Below, in pieces: positions 44,761 to 57,000 of a stretch of DNA of 64,000 bases (position 1 is the stretch's first letter; every line of letters starts with the position of its first letter). The translations under genes and the position numbers were made by a program. Source of the DNA: Rotaria sordida (taxonomy: Eukaryota; Rotifera; Eurotatoria; Philodinida; Philodinidae). The stretch is taken from contig CAJNOL010000436.1 of assembly GCA_905250125.1 (NCBI GenBank), positions 62,001 through 126,000 on the forward strand, given 5' to 3'. The notes beneath the pieces were generated by a model, which was not told the origin of the DNA, did no database searches, and saw nothing but the letters and a program-made list of their open reading frames with translations.

Positions 44761-45648
44761 ATGACTGAAAAGAAGCGTCTTGCTAATGAAGATTTTAGTA
44801 ATGTATGGAAAGATAATAAAAATATACTCACGTCAGGATTAAAACTTGATCTTGTTGAACATTTATTACAACAACGTTTATCAAAAGATTGGGTTGATGC
44901 AAAAGAACGTGTTATTAAAATTATGAAACTTGATCAATTTGATAATTCACAAGAAATTAAAATTCTTGATATTGGATGTGGTTTAGGTATTGATTTAATG
45001 TTAGTAGCAGAAGAAGCTAATCGTTTAGGTAAAACAGTTTCAATTATTGGTTTAGATCAAAATTCAACTATGATTGAAGAAGCAAAAAAATTATATGAAA
45101 GTCAAAAAGATCGTTTATCATCGAATGTATTTATTCAAATAATTCGTGGTGATATTCTTCAAATGGAATTTAATGATGAAACTTTTGATATTGTCCGTTC
45201 TGATATTACTCTTCAACATGTAGATCTTGAAAAAGCTATAATGGAAATTAAACGAGTATTAAAAGTTAATGGTCGATTAATAGCATTAGAAGGTGGTGCT
45301 GGAAATATTTATTATCCTGATGAAATTATGATTAAAACATATGATACTGTTTTACCAATCCGAAGAGATGGTGGAACTGCAATTCGTTTACAATTTATGT
45401 TACCAAAAATGGATTTTGATATTAAAGGTTCAAATCCAATAGCTTTTCTTCAATCAGGTCATTTCCTAGCAAGTCAAGATAAAGATTGGGTTAAACTTCA
45501 AGGAATGGGAGAAATATTGGTTACAAAAGGTATCTTAACCGAAGAGGAAAGCAAAGACTTTCAAAAACGTTATATTGAAGCGTGTAAAACTAATCAAATA
45601 ATTGGAGCTTCCATTATTTTTATTATTGAAGCTGTTAAATGCAAATAA
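44761..45648 (+). CDS. SAM-dependent class I methyltransferase
   Basis: An intronless 295-codon gene. Residues 69-77 read LDIGCGLGI, the glycine-rich SAM-binding motif I. IIGLDQNSTMIEEAKK (about 95-110) gives the acidic residue that binds the SAM ribose. GDILQMEF followed by FDIVRSDITLQHV is the motif around strand 4. AIMEIKRVLKVNGRLIALEG is the typical VLKPGG-like motif. The last 100 residues form a substrate-specific cap. It belongs to the Methyltransf_11/25 fold; the substrate cannot be named and is probably a small molecule. Lack of introns among intron-rich neighbours and a bacterial-looking architecture suggest horizontal origin, not proven. ATG at 44761 follows an AT-rich leader. AATAAA at 45644-45649 overlaps the stop codon. 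Confidence 0.9.
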   Translation: MTEKKRLANEDFSNVWKDNKNILTSGLKLDLVEHLLQQRLSKDWVDAKERVIKIMKLDQFDNSQEIKILDIGCGLGIDLMLVAEEANRLGKTVSIIGLDQNSTMIEEAKKLYESQKDRLSSNVFIQIIRGDILQMEFNDETFDIVRSDITLQHVDLEKAIMEIKRVLKVNGRLIALEGGAGNIYYPDEIMIKTYDTVLPIRRDGGTAIRLQFMLPKMDFDIKGSNPIAFLQSGHFLASQDKDWVKLQGMGEILVTKGILTEEESKDFQKRYIEACKTNQIIGASIIFIIEAVKCK

Positions 45649-47528
45649 AGAAAAAGATTGTTAGCACAGATTCTTTCTCACTAAAACGTAGGACTCACAT
45701 GCCTTTCTTTCAGAATCGTTATACGAATACAAAATTTGTTAAATGATAAATTTCTAATAGATAATAGTTTCTTTCCTAGAATAATCACCTGTTAGCCAAA
45801 CAATCTGACTTATTTATTTCTACATTTCGAATAGGATTTTTTTTAGATTTTTACTTGCACTTTTTTTTCATTTGTCTTGTTGTTATTAACTCGTTATTTA
45901 TTTTCTTTCGTTTTTTCTTAAATTGATATTATTATGCTAAATACTGATTTAACTGACAAATAAGCCTCTTGTACATATCGATTATAGGATACTGGTTCTG
46001 CGTCATCCTGAGCCACAATCTCAGCAAAATAAATGTTTGGAAAATGAAGTCAAATGTAGCTCTACTACCTATTTTGAATTGACTAAAACCATCAGACATT
46101 TACCACAACTTCATCTAACATCATTTTTCCGAATATTTATTTGTTTGGACTTTTAGTTCAGAGCGTTTTTTACTAATATTCTCTATTATATATACAATAT
46201 GTCTCAATATTCTACCACTATCTCGATAATCTCGGAAACACTAATATTGATTATTCCCGAAAGTCACAGCTTGATCAATTTATAAATAAAGTGTTGTTCA
46301 TATGACAACTGTGACAAATCAAAACATCACCAGCTATTATCTTTTACATCTATCATAGAATCCATTATCGGCATAAAAATCAGAAATTGCGTGATGTAGA
46401 ACATTAAAAATGTATTTCAGCTATTAAAATATCAAGAGAGGCTATGGAATATTCTCGAATCAGCTAAGTCTTGTTATTAATGTTGCTCAGCAATTTTTTC
46501 TGTTGCTAAAGAACTATAGGAAAGAAGTCTAGTGCTTATTGTCTTTGATTGTTATACGAAAGTATCCGCTTACTTTAAACCCGAACCAATCAGCGATGTC
46601 AAAGCTACTGATGTATATCCTCACCCGCACATATTGAATCGAGTTGCCGTAGTGTGGGAGGAGAAGGACCAAAAGTTCTCGCCTTATAAATTACACTTAA
46701 TATTTTCCTTCTTCAAATATGTGAGTTCCATATATAATTAGCACGCAGAAATAAATACAAAATCATACAAAATTGAACGTTAAAAATAATCATTATTAAG
46801 ATCGACGCTAGGCCTAATGATATCCCATTAAAAATTTCCTTAAGCTAACAAGGCAAGTATTTAATGCTGTCTGATTATCATCAATTGTTAGGAGAACACA
46901 AGGAATATGGAGTTATAGAAAAACTAATGATTAGACAATTGACCAGAATAGGTAGCTTGCAAAATCTCGAGAAAAAAAGTCCCATCTTCGTGTCATGTCT
47001 CGTGGCTTTTTTTTGTTATTTCTAGACGAGTGAAGTTAGGACTCGAGGAATTCAAGTGGCATCAATCATCTAGTTCTTTTCAAAAGACCTGAATCGTTCA
47101 AGTAGATCAGTTCCATGAACTTGTTCTGTTTTGAGAATTGGATGCAGTAACCCGTTCTTCATTTTGGATAAATGGAACAGATAATGCATTGAATTGCTGC
47201 ATTACCATTATCAGTAAACATAGTTTATATGAAAAGAACTGGTCACTTAATATAGTTCTCGAAAAAGAATCGGTTCATAGAACTTTGAGCTATTACAGGC
47301 CTATTTATTGCTATCGATAGAATGCTGTAAGAAGAATTTACTGCGGTAAAAAAGTTAATGATTCTTATCCATCAATGTTTATTTTATAGAATAGTAATCT
47401 TTGTTATTAATTTTAAATAAAAGAGTAAGAAATTTCTGTGGCATATTGAGAGTAATATTTCACATTTCTATCTTTTAGAGTTTTAAGGTAACAACTCCAT
47501 CATGGTGTATCATATACAAATGGATTGA

Positions 47529-47580
47529 GTGTGGATGTGGATGTGCACGAATAGAAAACCAGGACCCACACCCACACCCA
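47529..47580. repeat. Telomere-like hexamers in opposed orientation
   Basis: Two TGTGGA units (about 47530-47545) are followed 20 bp later by CCCACACCCACACCCA (47565-47580), the inverse of the TGTGGG run at 22630. It is either a chance GC-rich island or telomere-type sequence inside the chromosome. Confidence 0.45.
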
Positions 47581-47859
47581 TCCCAAGAGATAAAAAAAAA
47601 CAAAAGAAATGGTAGTGTCATTTTTTCCGTATAGCAACATTACATTTATTAGACCATCATAATACCGTACATCAAGATTATCTGTATGAAGTTGAATAGC
47701 AATTGTTATGACTTGCTTTACTCTTGCAACAATAATAAACTATTGAGGATTACACTCAGTATTTATCGGAGGCAAGTTTGTTTCAATCTTCTCCGAGTTT
47801 CGACATTTTTCTTTCGGTCTTGCTACAATTATAAACCAAACTTCTCCCTAATGAGCTAC

Positions 47860-48130
47860 GAATATTCTGAACCCTCAGAAACATTATGCAAAATGATTTT
47901 CGAATTTCGACTTGAAACTTTGTCATAGACAGGCCCTAATGAAAATGCTTCGTTGTGGAAGTTTTAGAGCTTTTCATTGTTTCTATCCTAAGATACAGTT
48001 ATGGTAAAAGCATGTCTTTCACCTCGTTGATATACACCACAAATTCGATGTTCTTATTTCATGATAGGAGAAAATCAAAAGACCTGAAAATTTCATGATC
48101 AAATATTTTTACAAAGACCTATCTCTATCC
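47860..48130 (+). repeat. Dispersed repeat family B, copy 1
   Basis: It shares a colinear order of blocks with 55290-55560: TTTTCGAATTTCG.CTT, CTAATGA.AAT, CAG.TATGGTAAAAGC and GATGTTCTTATTTCA. It is diverged and non-coding. Confidence 0.6.
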
Positions 48131-48643
48131 AAAGCTTCAAGTTGAAATTCGATAATCAGCTTTCCTAGTGTTTCTAAAGGGAATCATGGCATTGTTTAAA
48201 AAACATTCGTAAAAGTGTCGTATCCTGCAGTAATAAACTCTGTGTCCGAATTCGTTTAAGGATACTCATGAAGACCAACATGATACACGTAGTCTCGATT
48301 CAAAAGCGATTAATTAGTTGGGAATTTTTCTTGTAAGTCATTTTTAAATGAACAAAACAAAAGGAGATTGCAATAGGAATATTCAGTTATATATATTTTT
48401 TTTTTGTTCAATGTCTTACTATTCAGGTACAATTTTATGAATAATAATGTGTATTTGATGAAATAAAATCCTATCGAGATCTTTCACAAAATCGGTCGTC
48501 GATCTATTGAAAAAATGGTTGAACTTAAAACTTTGCATGTTTAAATATATATGTGATAATAGAGATATATTTCTTTTATTAATGATCTCAATGTTCGTAA
48601 TTTTTCTTTACAAAGATATTAAATGTTTTCAATCTAATTTCAT

Positions 48644-49295
48644 TTATGAACAAGGTTGATCACAATCGGTATTTTCTGGTAAATCAAAAAGACGTGGATC
48701 TTGTGGACCAATTTCCCAATTATCATAATCAGTAAATTGACGTGGTGTTTTAAAGTTTGGTCCTGAATAACGAACACCATTTCTTGGTTCATCAACTTCA
48801 CTCCAATATTCATGGTCATACGAATACCAATGATCAACTGTTTTGTTATGGATTTGTTCTATTCCAAGCCATGTTGCACCTCTAAGCCAAGTAATAGGCA
48901 CACCAAAATTTCCTGGCATAGCTACACAACAAAGATTACGAGCGACAATGTAAACATTATTGGTAATTAAAATAATGCAACTTGGTTCATTTAAAGCCCA
49001 ACCATAACAATAACCAAAATGATCATGTCGTTCTTGACCATGTAAGCGTCCACTAAGTGTTTGATTTGTATAGGTATAATAAAATACACTACGATGAGGA
49101 TGAGGTTGATTATCGTCATCAAAAGCGGTTATTAGTGCGTCGGTTCTGTAAAATACAATTGATTTATTTATAGAATTTTTATTTGAAAAATAAATTTTAC
49201 TTAAATCCAATTGGCCATATAGGATGTGAAGGAGGAGTTTGACGCTCACAAACTACAGATGTCACAATCACAAAAAGCGTGATGATTACGAACAT
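48644..49295 (-). CDS. Secreted protein, possibly ependymin-related
   Basis: Two exons are read on the minus strand: 49295-49201 and 49145-48644. The intron is 55 bp with phase 2, giving 198 residues. The start encodes a signal peptide (MFVIITLFVIVTSVVC). The mature chain has six further cysteines (GYC, PSC, NLCC, TDC, QPC), an N-glycosylation site NQT, and many aromatic residues. The pattern of a mid-chain C, paired CC, W/G-rich middle and a C-terminal DPRLFDLPENTDC resembles ependymin-related proteins (DPxxFxxPxxC). This family call is from memory of the pattern and is tentative. It is probably exported to the extracellular space or body cavity. No operon-like neighbours. Confidence 0.75.
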
Positions 49296-51302
49296 ACTTT
49301 TTGTTTTGCAATATATCGTCGTATTGTTGAACATATTTTAGTATAAAATAAGACAAAATCCTATGTTATTTTGCGTAGTTAAACTTTTTCCTTTTCAAAT
49401 AAATTTATTCAGGTGGTATTTTTTGCCCTTTTACATTAAGTAGAATATTGCAATTTTTGTTTTTATAAATCATGTTATATCAATCTTGATAAGATTAACG
49501 TATTTTGTTTTAGTAAGACTTTAGGACGAAAAAAAAAAACAAAATTGTAATCCGGATGAATTAAAAGAACCAATGTGTATTATAAGGTTATTTTCTGCAA
49601 ACATAAAGTAGTTAAGTTCGAGTCTTTATGTATAATCCGTTTTTATATAACATAAATTCTGGTTCTCTGAAACAATTCCTAAATCATATTCACTTTTTAG
49701 AATAATTAAACAAATTAAGGCCAATTCTTGTGATCAATTGAGCATTTTAGCTTAGGATTTCTTTTTAATATAAGAAATACATACCGAGACGTGTGACAGT
49801 GCCTGACTAAGGAGCGGAACTGCTTTGATCATCAATCGGGAACTATTACACGTCGAGGTATGCATGATTTATCTTATATTAGAAAAATCTCTACTTGGTC
49901 ATCAGAATTGACCTTAATTGTCTAATTATTCTCAAATACAGATATAATTTAGGAATTGATTCCGTTAAACCCGAATTTGTCATAAATGATATGCATCCTT
50001 TATGTAAGACTGATTTTTTTATCATCTCAATTATGAAAAAGGCAGACGTCATTAGATATTCAGTGATACACTTCTAGACAACGTGATTGAGCTCTCCATA
50101 TTCTCTCATTTTTGTTTGTTGTATGTATTAGTAGTTCAGTTTTCTATAGTCTTTCAAATCGGTACAATTATGTTTGCTTTAGATATATTCATGCGACTAA
50201 TATTTCTTAGAATAGTAAACGTAAATATTTCTTATACAATTCAAACGATTTGATTCCTTTTTTTTCTCGTAATATGGTCGTATGTTCTATGAACATTTAT
50301 TCAACATATTTTGCCTTATATACCTGTGACTGGTAATATTAAAACAAGATCGGCTTTCTTAGTGACTAAATTCAAAGGTATTTCTACATAAGACACACTG
50401 CCTTCTCCCAAATCTGTGGTCGTTGTCTATCAATTTATTCATGTTAATTAATAGTAAGATGTATATTGTGTAGAAGCACCAACTCAAGCAATATCCCATG
50501 ATGAAACAAAAACTACTATTTAGTTGTCTAGTAGACAAATTAAACGAATTGGCTTGCTGGCACTTAAGTTCAGGATTGCAACAGTCCACGTCAGTCTGAT
50601 GGAAACAAAAATTCAACCAGTTCTAGATCTGGACACAAGCGATTTATGTGACTGCAAAAACAATTGCCATTGAAAACAGACGACCATGATATGTAATGTC
50701 TGGTTGAGCATTGAATAGAGAAAATACTAATAAGTATATCGAGATTTTTTAGTTTGATAACTTTACCAATGAAATGTTCTTGGCAACATAACCATGTTCT
50801 TTTATAAGACGGATATTAAATAAAACTTTCTTGAAGAATTAGGTGTACACGAAGGATTGATCAAGTTCATTTAGACTTTGATTCGACATTTCACTATCAG
50901 CTGCGAACAGTCATTAACATTTATGAATCATCTGTTCATAAATTGAAGCTCATGTTACTTATAATACATGCTCACATTTCACCATTTTTGTTTGCTTTTC
51001 TTTCACGATTCTTAATTAATCGCCGTTTCATCTATTCAATTACCTCAATAGTATCTTAGGAAATTCTTATTATAAAAACATGAATTTCAAGATTTCATAT
51101 AGATAACATATACTTCAACTACGAACGATCAATCATTATAATAGTTCTCGACAAACATGCGCTTTCAAAGTTATCCGATTATTCTTATTTTTTTCTTTTT
51201 TTTGGTTAACGCGACAAGAAAAAAAAGAATTTTAGTTCATGCTTGAATGTGAACAAGAATTAACAGTATAAAGGGAATAAACATTCAAAAAAATGAAAAA
51301 TT
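49296..51302. other. Non-coding stretch
   Basis: No gene is supported in 2 kb. Open frames at 49895 and 50359 have no recognised domain. Near 49770-49885 there is a short imperfect inverted repeat (CATACCGAGACGTGTGA and, inverted, CATACCTCGACGTGTAA), which may mark a very small foldback element. Confidence 0.5.
49780..49866. mobile_element. Possible very short foldback element
   Basis: CATACCGAGACGTGTGACAG on the left and the inverse of the right side, CATACCTCGACGTGTAATAG, match. TATAAG-like flanks extend the symmetry outward (TAATATAAGAAA on the left; TTATCTTATATTAG on the right). It is under 120 bp and has no coding frame. Confidence 0.45.
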
Positions 51303-53965
51303 CTAAGACAGTTTCTTTGTTTTACTAAAGAGAGTATCAACCACTTTTGACATATTTTGAATAATAACAAGTGCATCTTGATATTGAGTATCCGTTGGTG
51401 TTTCATCAAAAATAACGATATTTGAAGAACCTTGATCAAGTATACCACTAAGTTTCTTATCTAAAATCATTTGAGAAAGTTTTTTTTCAACAACATCCTA
51501 AAAAAATACACAACAATAAATAATTTTTATTTTTATTTAAATATTCAAGAATAATACATACTTGAGGTAAATCAATTAAACGTGCAATATGTTCAATTTG
51601 AACATTAGAAAATGGTTCAAGCAAACGACTAAGATTTTGTTCAAGTAAATTATCATATAATGTACCCAAATGTGAATGAACTACTGGATCATCAGATAAT
51701 TCTGTTTTATAATCTTTCAATGCCTAGATGTATATATATATATGTAAATTTTTAATAAATTTTTTTTTTTTTGAAATTTCGACAACAAACCTGTTGAAAA
51801 TCAGCTAATGATCGTTTCTTACTTGCTTGTGCAATTGCTTTCATTGCTTCAACATCTCGACCACTGTATTTTAATGCTAATTTTACCGACATTAATGCAT
51901 TAACATCATCAGGTCTATAAAGTATAAATGAAAAATAATATGGATACATATATTGTGTATAGAAGTTATATTATTGGTCGATGAGGCAGCAACTTCCACG
52001 TTGACGTTAGTCAAAGTTATTTTTAAAATGCTAAACAATTAATATTTATGAATTGACTATTCTACTGTCATAAAAAGAATTTTTCTCTAATAAATATACA
52101 TATGTTACAAGGAAAAAAAAAAGAATATGGAAGCATATCGTTTTGAATTGTCTTCATCTCTATTGAATTTGATTGATGGTACATTCAGAAATAGATGTAA
52201 CCTTTTTTTGAAATCGTAGATTCTAATATTAATTAAAATAATCATGCTTGTTTGTTCGAAATGTTAACTATAAAACGAATTTTCATTCATCATAAATACT
52301 TTTGCTTTTACTGAACGATACGTTCATCTTTATAATCTCTTGCTACACAATTATTCAGAAAAATTTTAGTTTTCATCATATATTATGATAGTACAATAAC
52401 CAATGAATAAGTTATTCATTGATTGGTATGTTAAAAATAACTTCGATAAATGTCAATGTCGAAGTTACAAGTTGCATAAGACATAAATAGCTAAATCAAG
52501 TAAACCTACAGATTCATCATCACTTTTGATAATAACATATATTTAAGAGCAGTAACACCTTTACTGTTATTAATTTGATCATAACCTTCAAATGCTTCAT
52601 AAAAATATGAAAATGCCGTTTTAAAATCTTTATCTTCAGCTCCATGAAGAATTCCTTTAAATAGAAAAGATTATCTTCAATTGAAAATCACATGAACAAA
52701 AAAAAAAACTAAAAATAATTATCAACCTGATTGTAAATCAAGACTAGCTTGAAGTTTTGGTGGTGTATAAATTGCATTTGCCGTTGTTCTTGCTGATGTT
52801 AATGCAGCTCTATATAAACAAATCAATTAAATTCAAAATTTAATTTTAAATAAATCTAACCTTGCTTTTTGTATATTACTTAAAGCAAAATACGTTTTAC
52901 TTTCCAATAATTGAACTTCAACAAGTAATTGTTTATCATCAAGTTTTTTTAATTCTTTAAGTAATTGAGAACCAAGTGTAAGTGCTTCATTATATTTTTT
53001 TGTATCATAATATAAAGCTACAAGACGTGCCTAAAAAAACAAATTTTACTTCAATAAAACTTTTACAAAAAAAAAATTGTTAGCGTAATCCCTGTGGAAT
53101 TATAATGTAAAAGACAACGTAGCTGTTATTGCTAGTCATAGGGAGACTATTGTATTCTATCTATTTAGGGATATATTTCTTCATCAACCTTCTACTTAAT
53201 CTTTCAGAAATGTCATAAGAAAGTAGTTCATATATTATAACGAGACGTTGTTGATATACGACCTTGAATCATATATCAACAGCGTTTGTCATGATCTATA
53301 AACGTTTCAAATTGTCTACTTCTGGACTTCAATAATTCCTTTTAGATCGCGTTTTAGAAAATTTACCTCAAGATCTTGTCGAAGAAATGTTCGATTTTCA
53401 CTTTTTGCCCATTCGATGTTTTCTTGACATAATGTAACCTAAATAAAATAAATAATAGAAAAATGAAAAACTCAAAAAGAAAAAAAAAAAATTAAATCAA
53501 TTTACTTCTTCACCAGTACCCGCTTCCATATCAAGAAAAAGATCGACTAAAGTTCGAACAAGTTTAGCTGCTTTAGCTCTGCTAACAAGACCAAGAAATG
53601 GACGAGTTGTTTTAATCAATGATGCCAAACCTTTTAAATAATTTTATCAATAAATTATTAAAATAAAAGAATATTTTCATTACCTTTAGCATCTTTTGTT
53701 TCCTTAAAAACTTTTCCAAGTGAAAGAATAGCTGATTCTTTAATTCGTAGTGATTCTTCATCATCAACTTTTGCTTCTAATTTAACTATTAAACAAAACA
53801 AAAAAATTGGATATTTCATCTATCTTAAATCTTAAAAATTTTACCCAATTTTTCTAATAATTCTCTTGCAGTTTGATAATCTTTTCCTAATAATGCATTT
53901 TCAGCTTCATCTAAATCAATTTGTTCCGATGATTTCGGTTTTTCATCCGTCGGTAATTCCGGCAT
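51303..53965 (-). CDS. PSMD11: 26S proteasome lid subunit Rpn6 (PSMD11)
   Basis: Ten exons are read on the minus strand: 53965-53845, 53785-53684, 53630-53506, 53438-53367, 53030-52861, 52809-52727, 52654-52510, 51914-51791, 51723-51562 and 51497-51303. All junctions are GT-AG and in phase, giving 432 residues (human 422). Family signatures include [69 protein letters not shown] and [14 protein letters not shown]-like ([20 protein letters not shown]). The C-terminal PCI domain holds [20 protein letters not shown] and [12 protein letters not shown]. Rpn6 clamps the proteasome lid to the ATPase base. Intron 4 contains a dispersed-repeat copy and intron 7 is 595 bp. Its start is only 104 bp from the stop of the SPIN90-like gene on the same strand. 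Confidence 0.96.
53072..53365 (+). repeat. Dispersed repeat family A, copy 4 (in Rpn6 intron 4)
   Basis: It starts GTTAGCGTAATCCCTGTGGA, contains AGTTCATATATTATAACGAG and GACGTTGTTGATATACG, and ends near CCTTTTAGATCGCGTTTTAG. It is the most complete short copy (about 290 bp). It fills most of the intron, ending within a few bases of the 5' splice site of the minus-strand gene. Confidence 0.75.
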
Positions 53966-54069
53966 TGATTAAAAGTTTATCTAAAATATATTTTATGATT
54001 TAAATACCAAAAAGCAAAAGAGAGAAACAAAAGAAGTCTTTAAAATATAAAAATAAAAACTCAAATATA

Positions 54070-57000
54070 TCAAATCATTGATAACCAATCATGTTGTCGA
54101 ATGATTTCATTTATAATAAAACGATTTTCATGCAAACAATTTTCTGTAGAAAGATATGATTGAAAACATGCTTGAAGTTCATCATAACGTGAACAATTTT
54201 CATGTGTGAGTGTGTGTTTACGAAGAATTAATTCTAATAATGAAAGATATGCTGTTGTAGCTTCATCAGTACATAAACGATCGGTTAATTCTCTACTTAT
54301 AATTTCAATAATTAAACGTCGATCAGAATCAAATAAAAGTATATCACTTGTCGTATTTTGATCATCAAATAAATCAGCGAGAAATTTTATCACTGAATTT
54401 GTTGTTTTATGTTCAATTGGATCAACTTGAGAGAGAGGAAAAAAAACATTTTAGAACAAGATTTATTTATTTATTCTATTTTCTTACTATTTCGATTGAA
54501 TAATAAAATCAGTCGTTCAATTAAATATTGACATGATATTTGTTCAATTATAGCTATTAATGTACGTATAATAGGATTTTGATTTGGATAATCAAAACGT
54601 AAATTTAATGATAATAAAAATTTTATTGATGACAAAACTAATTCATCATCATTATCATCATCATCATCATGATTATTTTCAATCAATTGAAATATACATT
54701 TTAAAAATATAGAATTAGATAATTGACCTAAATAAAACATAAGATTAATAAAACCAAAAAAGAAATTACGTACTGTTAGTATTCACTGGAAATGGTTCGT
54801 TTGTTAAAAGAAGATTCGTCAGAAGATTCAGAGCAGATATTACCGTTGATTTAGTATTATCACCTAAAATGTTATATGTTATAAATCGATTCGATTAAAT
54901 TTGGCGTGTTTTTTTTCTTTCATATGGTATATAAAAACTTGTTCAGAAAGAAATATGTTTTTGTATTCAATGAAGATTATCTGCAATATTTTGTATTCGT
55001 AAAGGTGTGACTATCCAAGCTCAACAGTAAAATTGAATAATTAGCTAATACTTTCAGCTCAAATATAAGCTATGAAAGTTAACAGGTCCCTTCTTCTTAC
55101 AATAGATTTTTCAATGACGAGAAAAGTCCTCCAAGTGATTAATCATGTTTGAATCAGGATAATGTATATCACATAGAGCCTAATGAGTTATCAATACTCT
55201 GAAAAAGATTCATGCTGTTAGCTTATGGCTATCGAGATACAGCACTTTTACAATATTTTTTAAATTAAAGTCAAAATCCCTCTTCAGAAATATCCGAAAA
55301 ACTAATTTTCGAATTTCGTCTTAAAACTTTGCATACAAACAGATCTTAATGAGAATAGTTTATTATAAAAACTTCAGATAATTTTGTTGTTCCTATTCGA
55401 AACACAGCTATGGTAAAAGCGTATTTTTTTTACATCACTCATATACACTAATAGATTTGATGTTCTTATTTCAGTAGAGGAGCAAATTAAAAGATCTAAA
55501 ATTTTTACAAGATGTTAATTTGAAAAATATTGTAAACATACAGTGTCTCAGCAACCTTAAGCAGCTAATCATTGCTTAGTAAGATCCGTTTAACTTGAAA
55601 TTTTAAGAGATGAATGACCCTAGTAAGAAACTCCTTTGATAAAAAAATTTTCAATCCAATATGTAGAACTAGGTAGGAGTACTAGCCTTTTTATAGTCCA
55701 TATGTGATCTGCAAGAGAATTTCCAAGGCTTTGTCATTAAGACAGGCAAAGAGCTCGATGTGATTTTCGTCTAAAATTCGCTTTCGTTCATTTTTTATAA
55801 GCAGTTTAATAGACTCGAAGGTTAAAATAAACATTAACAGGCTGACTCTAGGATACCAAATGTCATTTTTCTCAACACAGGAATCAATGTAAAAAAGAGA
55901 ATTGATCAGACAAAAATTTCCTCTTACAAGAGAACATTCCCAGGCGCAGGAGCGCTTTTGAGTCAGGACTTTGTGCATCTTATAGACCTTAGTGAGCTGT
56001 GTCTATGATACGAAAATGTTTGAGTTTCTGGCTTGTTTCTGGCGAGATATTGAGTTTTTAGTGATTTTTTCTATATCACCTCACTTTTGCAGCAATGCTA
56101 TATCTTTGAATTTTGACCTGAAACTTTGTCCACATAAAGGTCTCAGCTAGACTAGCTTGCATAAAAAATTTTAGAAGTTTTGAACAAAGTCTCTCCGGGA
56201 CACGAAGATTTGAAAAAATGTATACTATATTTACTATCTATGAAAAGTGTCTGTGCCTTGATCGTTTCATATTCCAGAGAGACTTTGTTCAAAACTTCTA
56301 AAATTTTTTATGCAAGCTCGTCTAGTTGAGACCTTTATGTGGACAAAGTTTCAGGTCAAAATTCAAAGATATAGCATTGCTGCAAAAGTGAGGTGATATA
56401 GAAAAAATCACTAAAAACTCAATATCTCGCCAGAAACTCAAACTTTTTTTTATCATAGGCACAGCTCACTAAGGACTATAAGATGCACAAAGTCCCGACT
56501 CAAAAGCGCTCCTGCACCTGGGAATGTTTCCTGCTTAGTTGAAATGTCGATTTCATTCACTAAAAACTATAGCTTAAGTAAAACGAGAAAAATATGTAAA
56601 AATCATTTCTTAAAAGAGATTCCCAATGAAACGCATTGCAAGCAATATTAGTTACGATTTAATCCAAAGCTTCCTTGTAAGCTTTTAAGTCTGCTGAAAA
56701 TCTGACTATTTTTATATAACGAAATATAAGTTTTAAATGAAGAGTGATTGAAGCGTCTTCCTATAATAAAAAATCAAGTTTGATAGTCCTTCGAAAAATT
56801 TGCTTCGCAAAGGAAGCTTTTAATTTGTAAAAGTTTAATTTTTAAAATAACATCTACATACACAAGTATGTTTTTAACCACCTTTTGAATAAATATTGTT
56901 AGTATTTGTTTGAATAATTTGAATACAATTTAATAGAATTGGATGATCGATTACATTTGAAGTAGCAAATGTTGGATCAATTTGACATAGAAATCGAACA

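Larger units (their letters stand above)
45649..48643. other. Non-coding stretch with repeat family B copy
   Basis: No gene is supported. The open frames at 46532, 47138 and 47686 have no known domain. A telomere-like motif lies at 47565-47580 and a dispersed repeat at about 47860-48130. Confidence 0.55.

Noticed and set aside
55691-55978. 95-codon open frame on the minus strand
   Set aside because: It overlaps the palindrome in an intron of the SPIN90-like gene and has no family resemblance.
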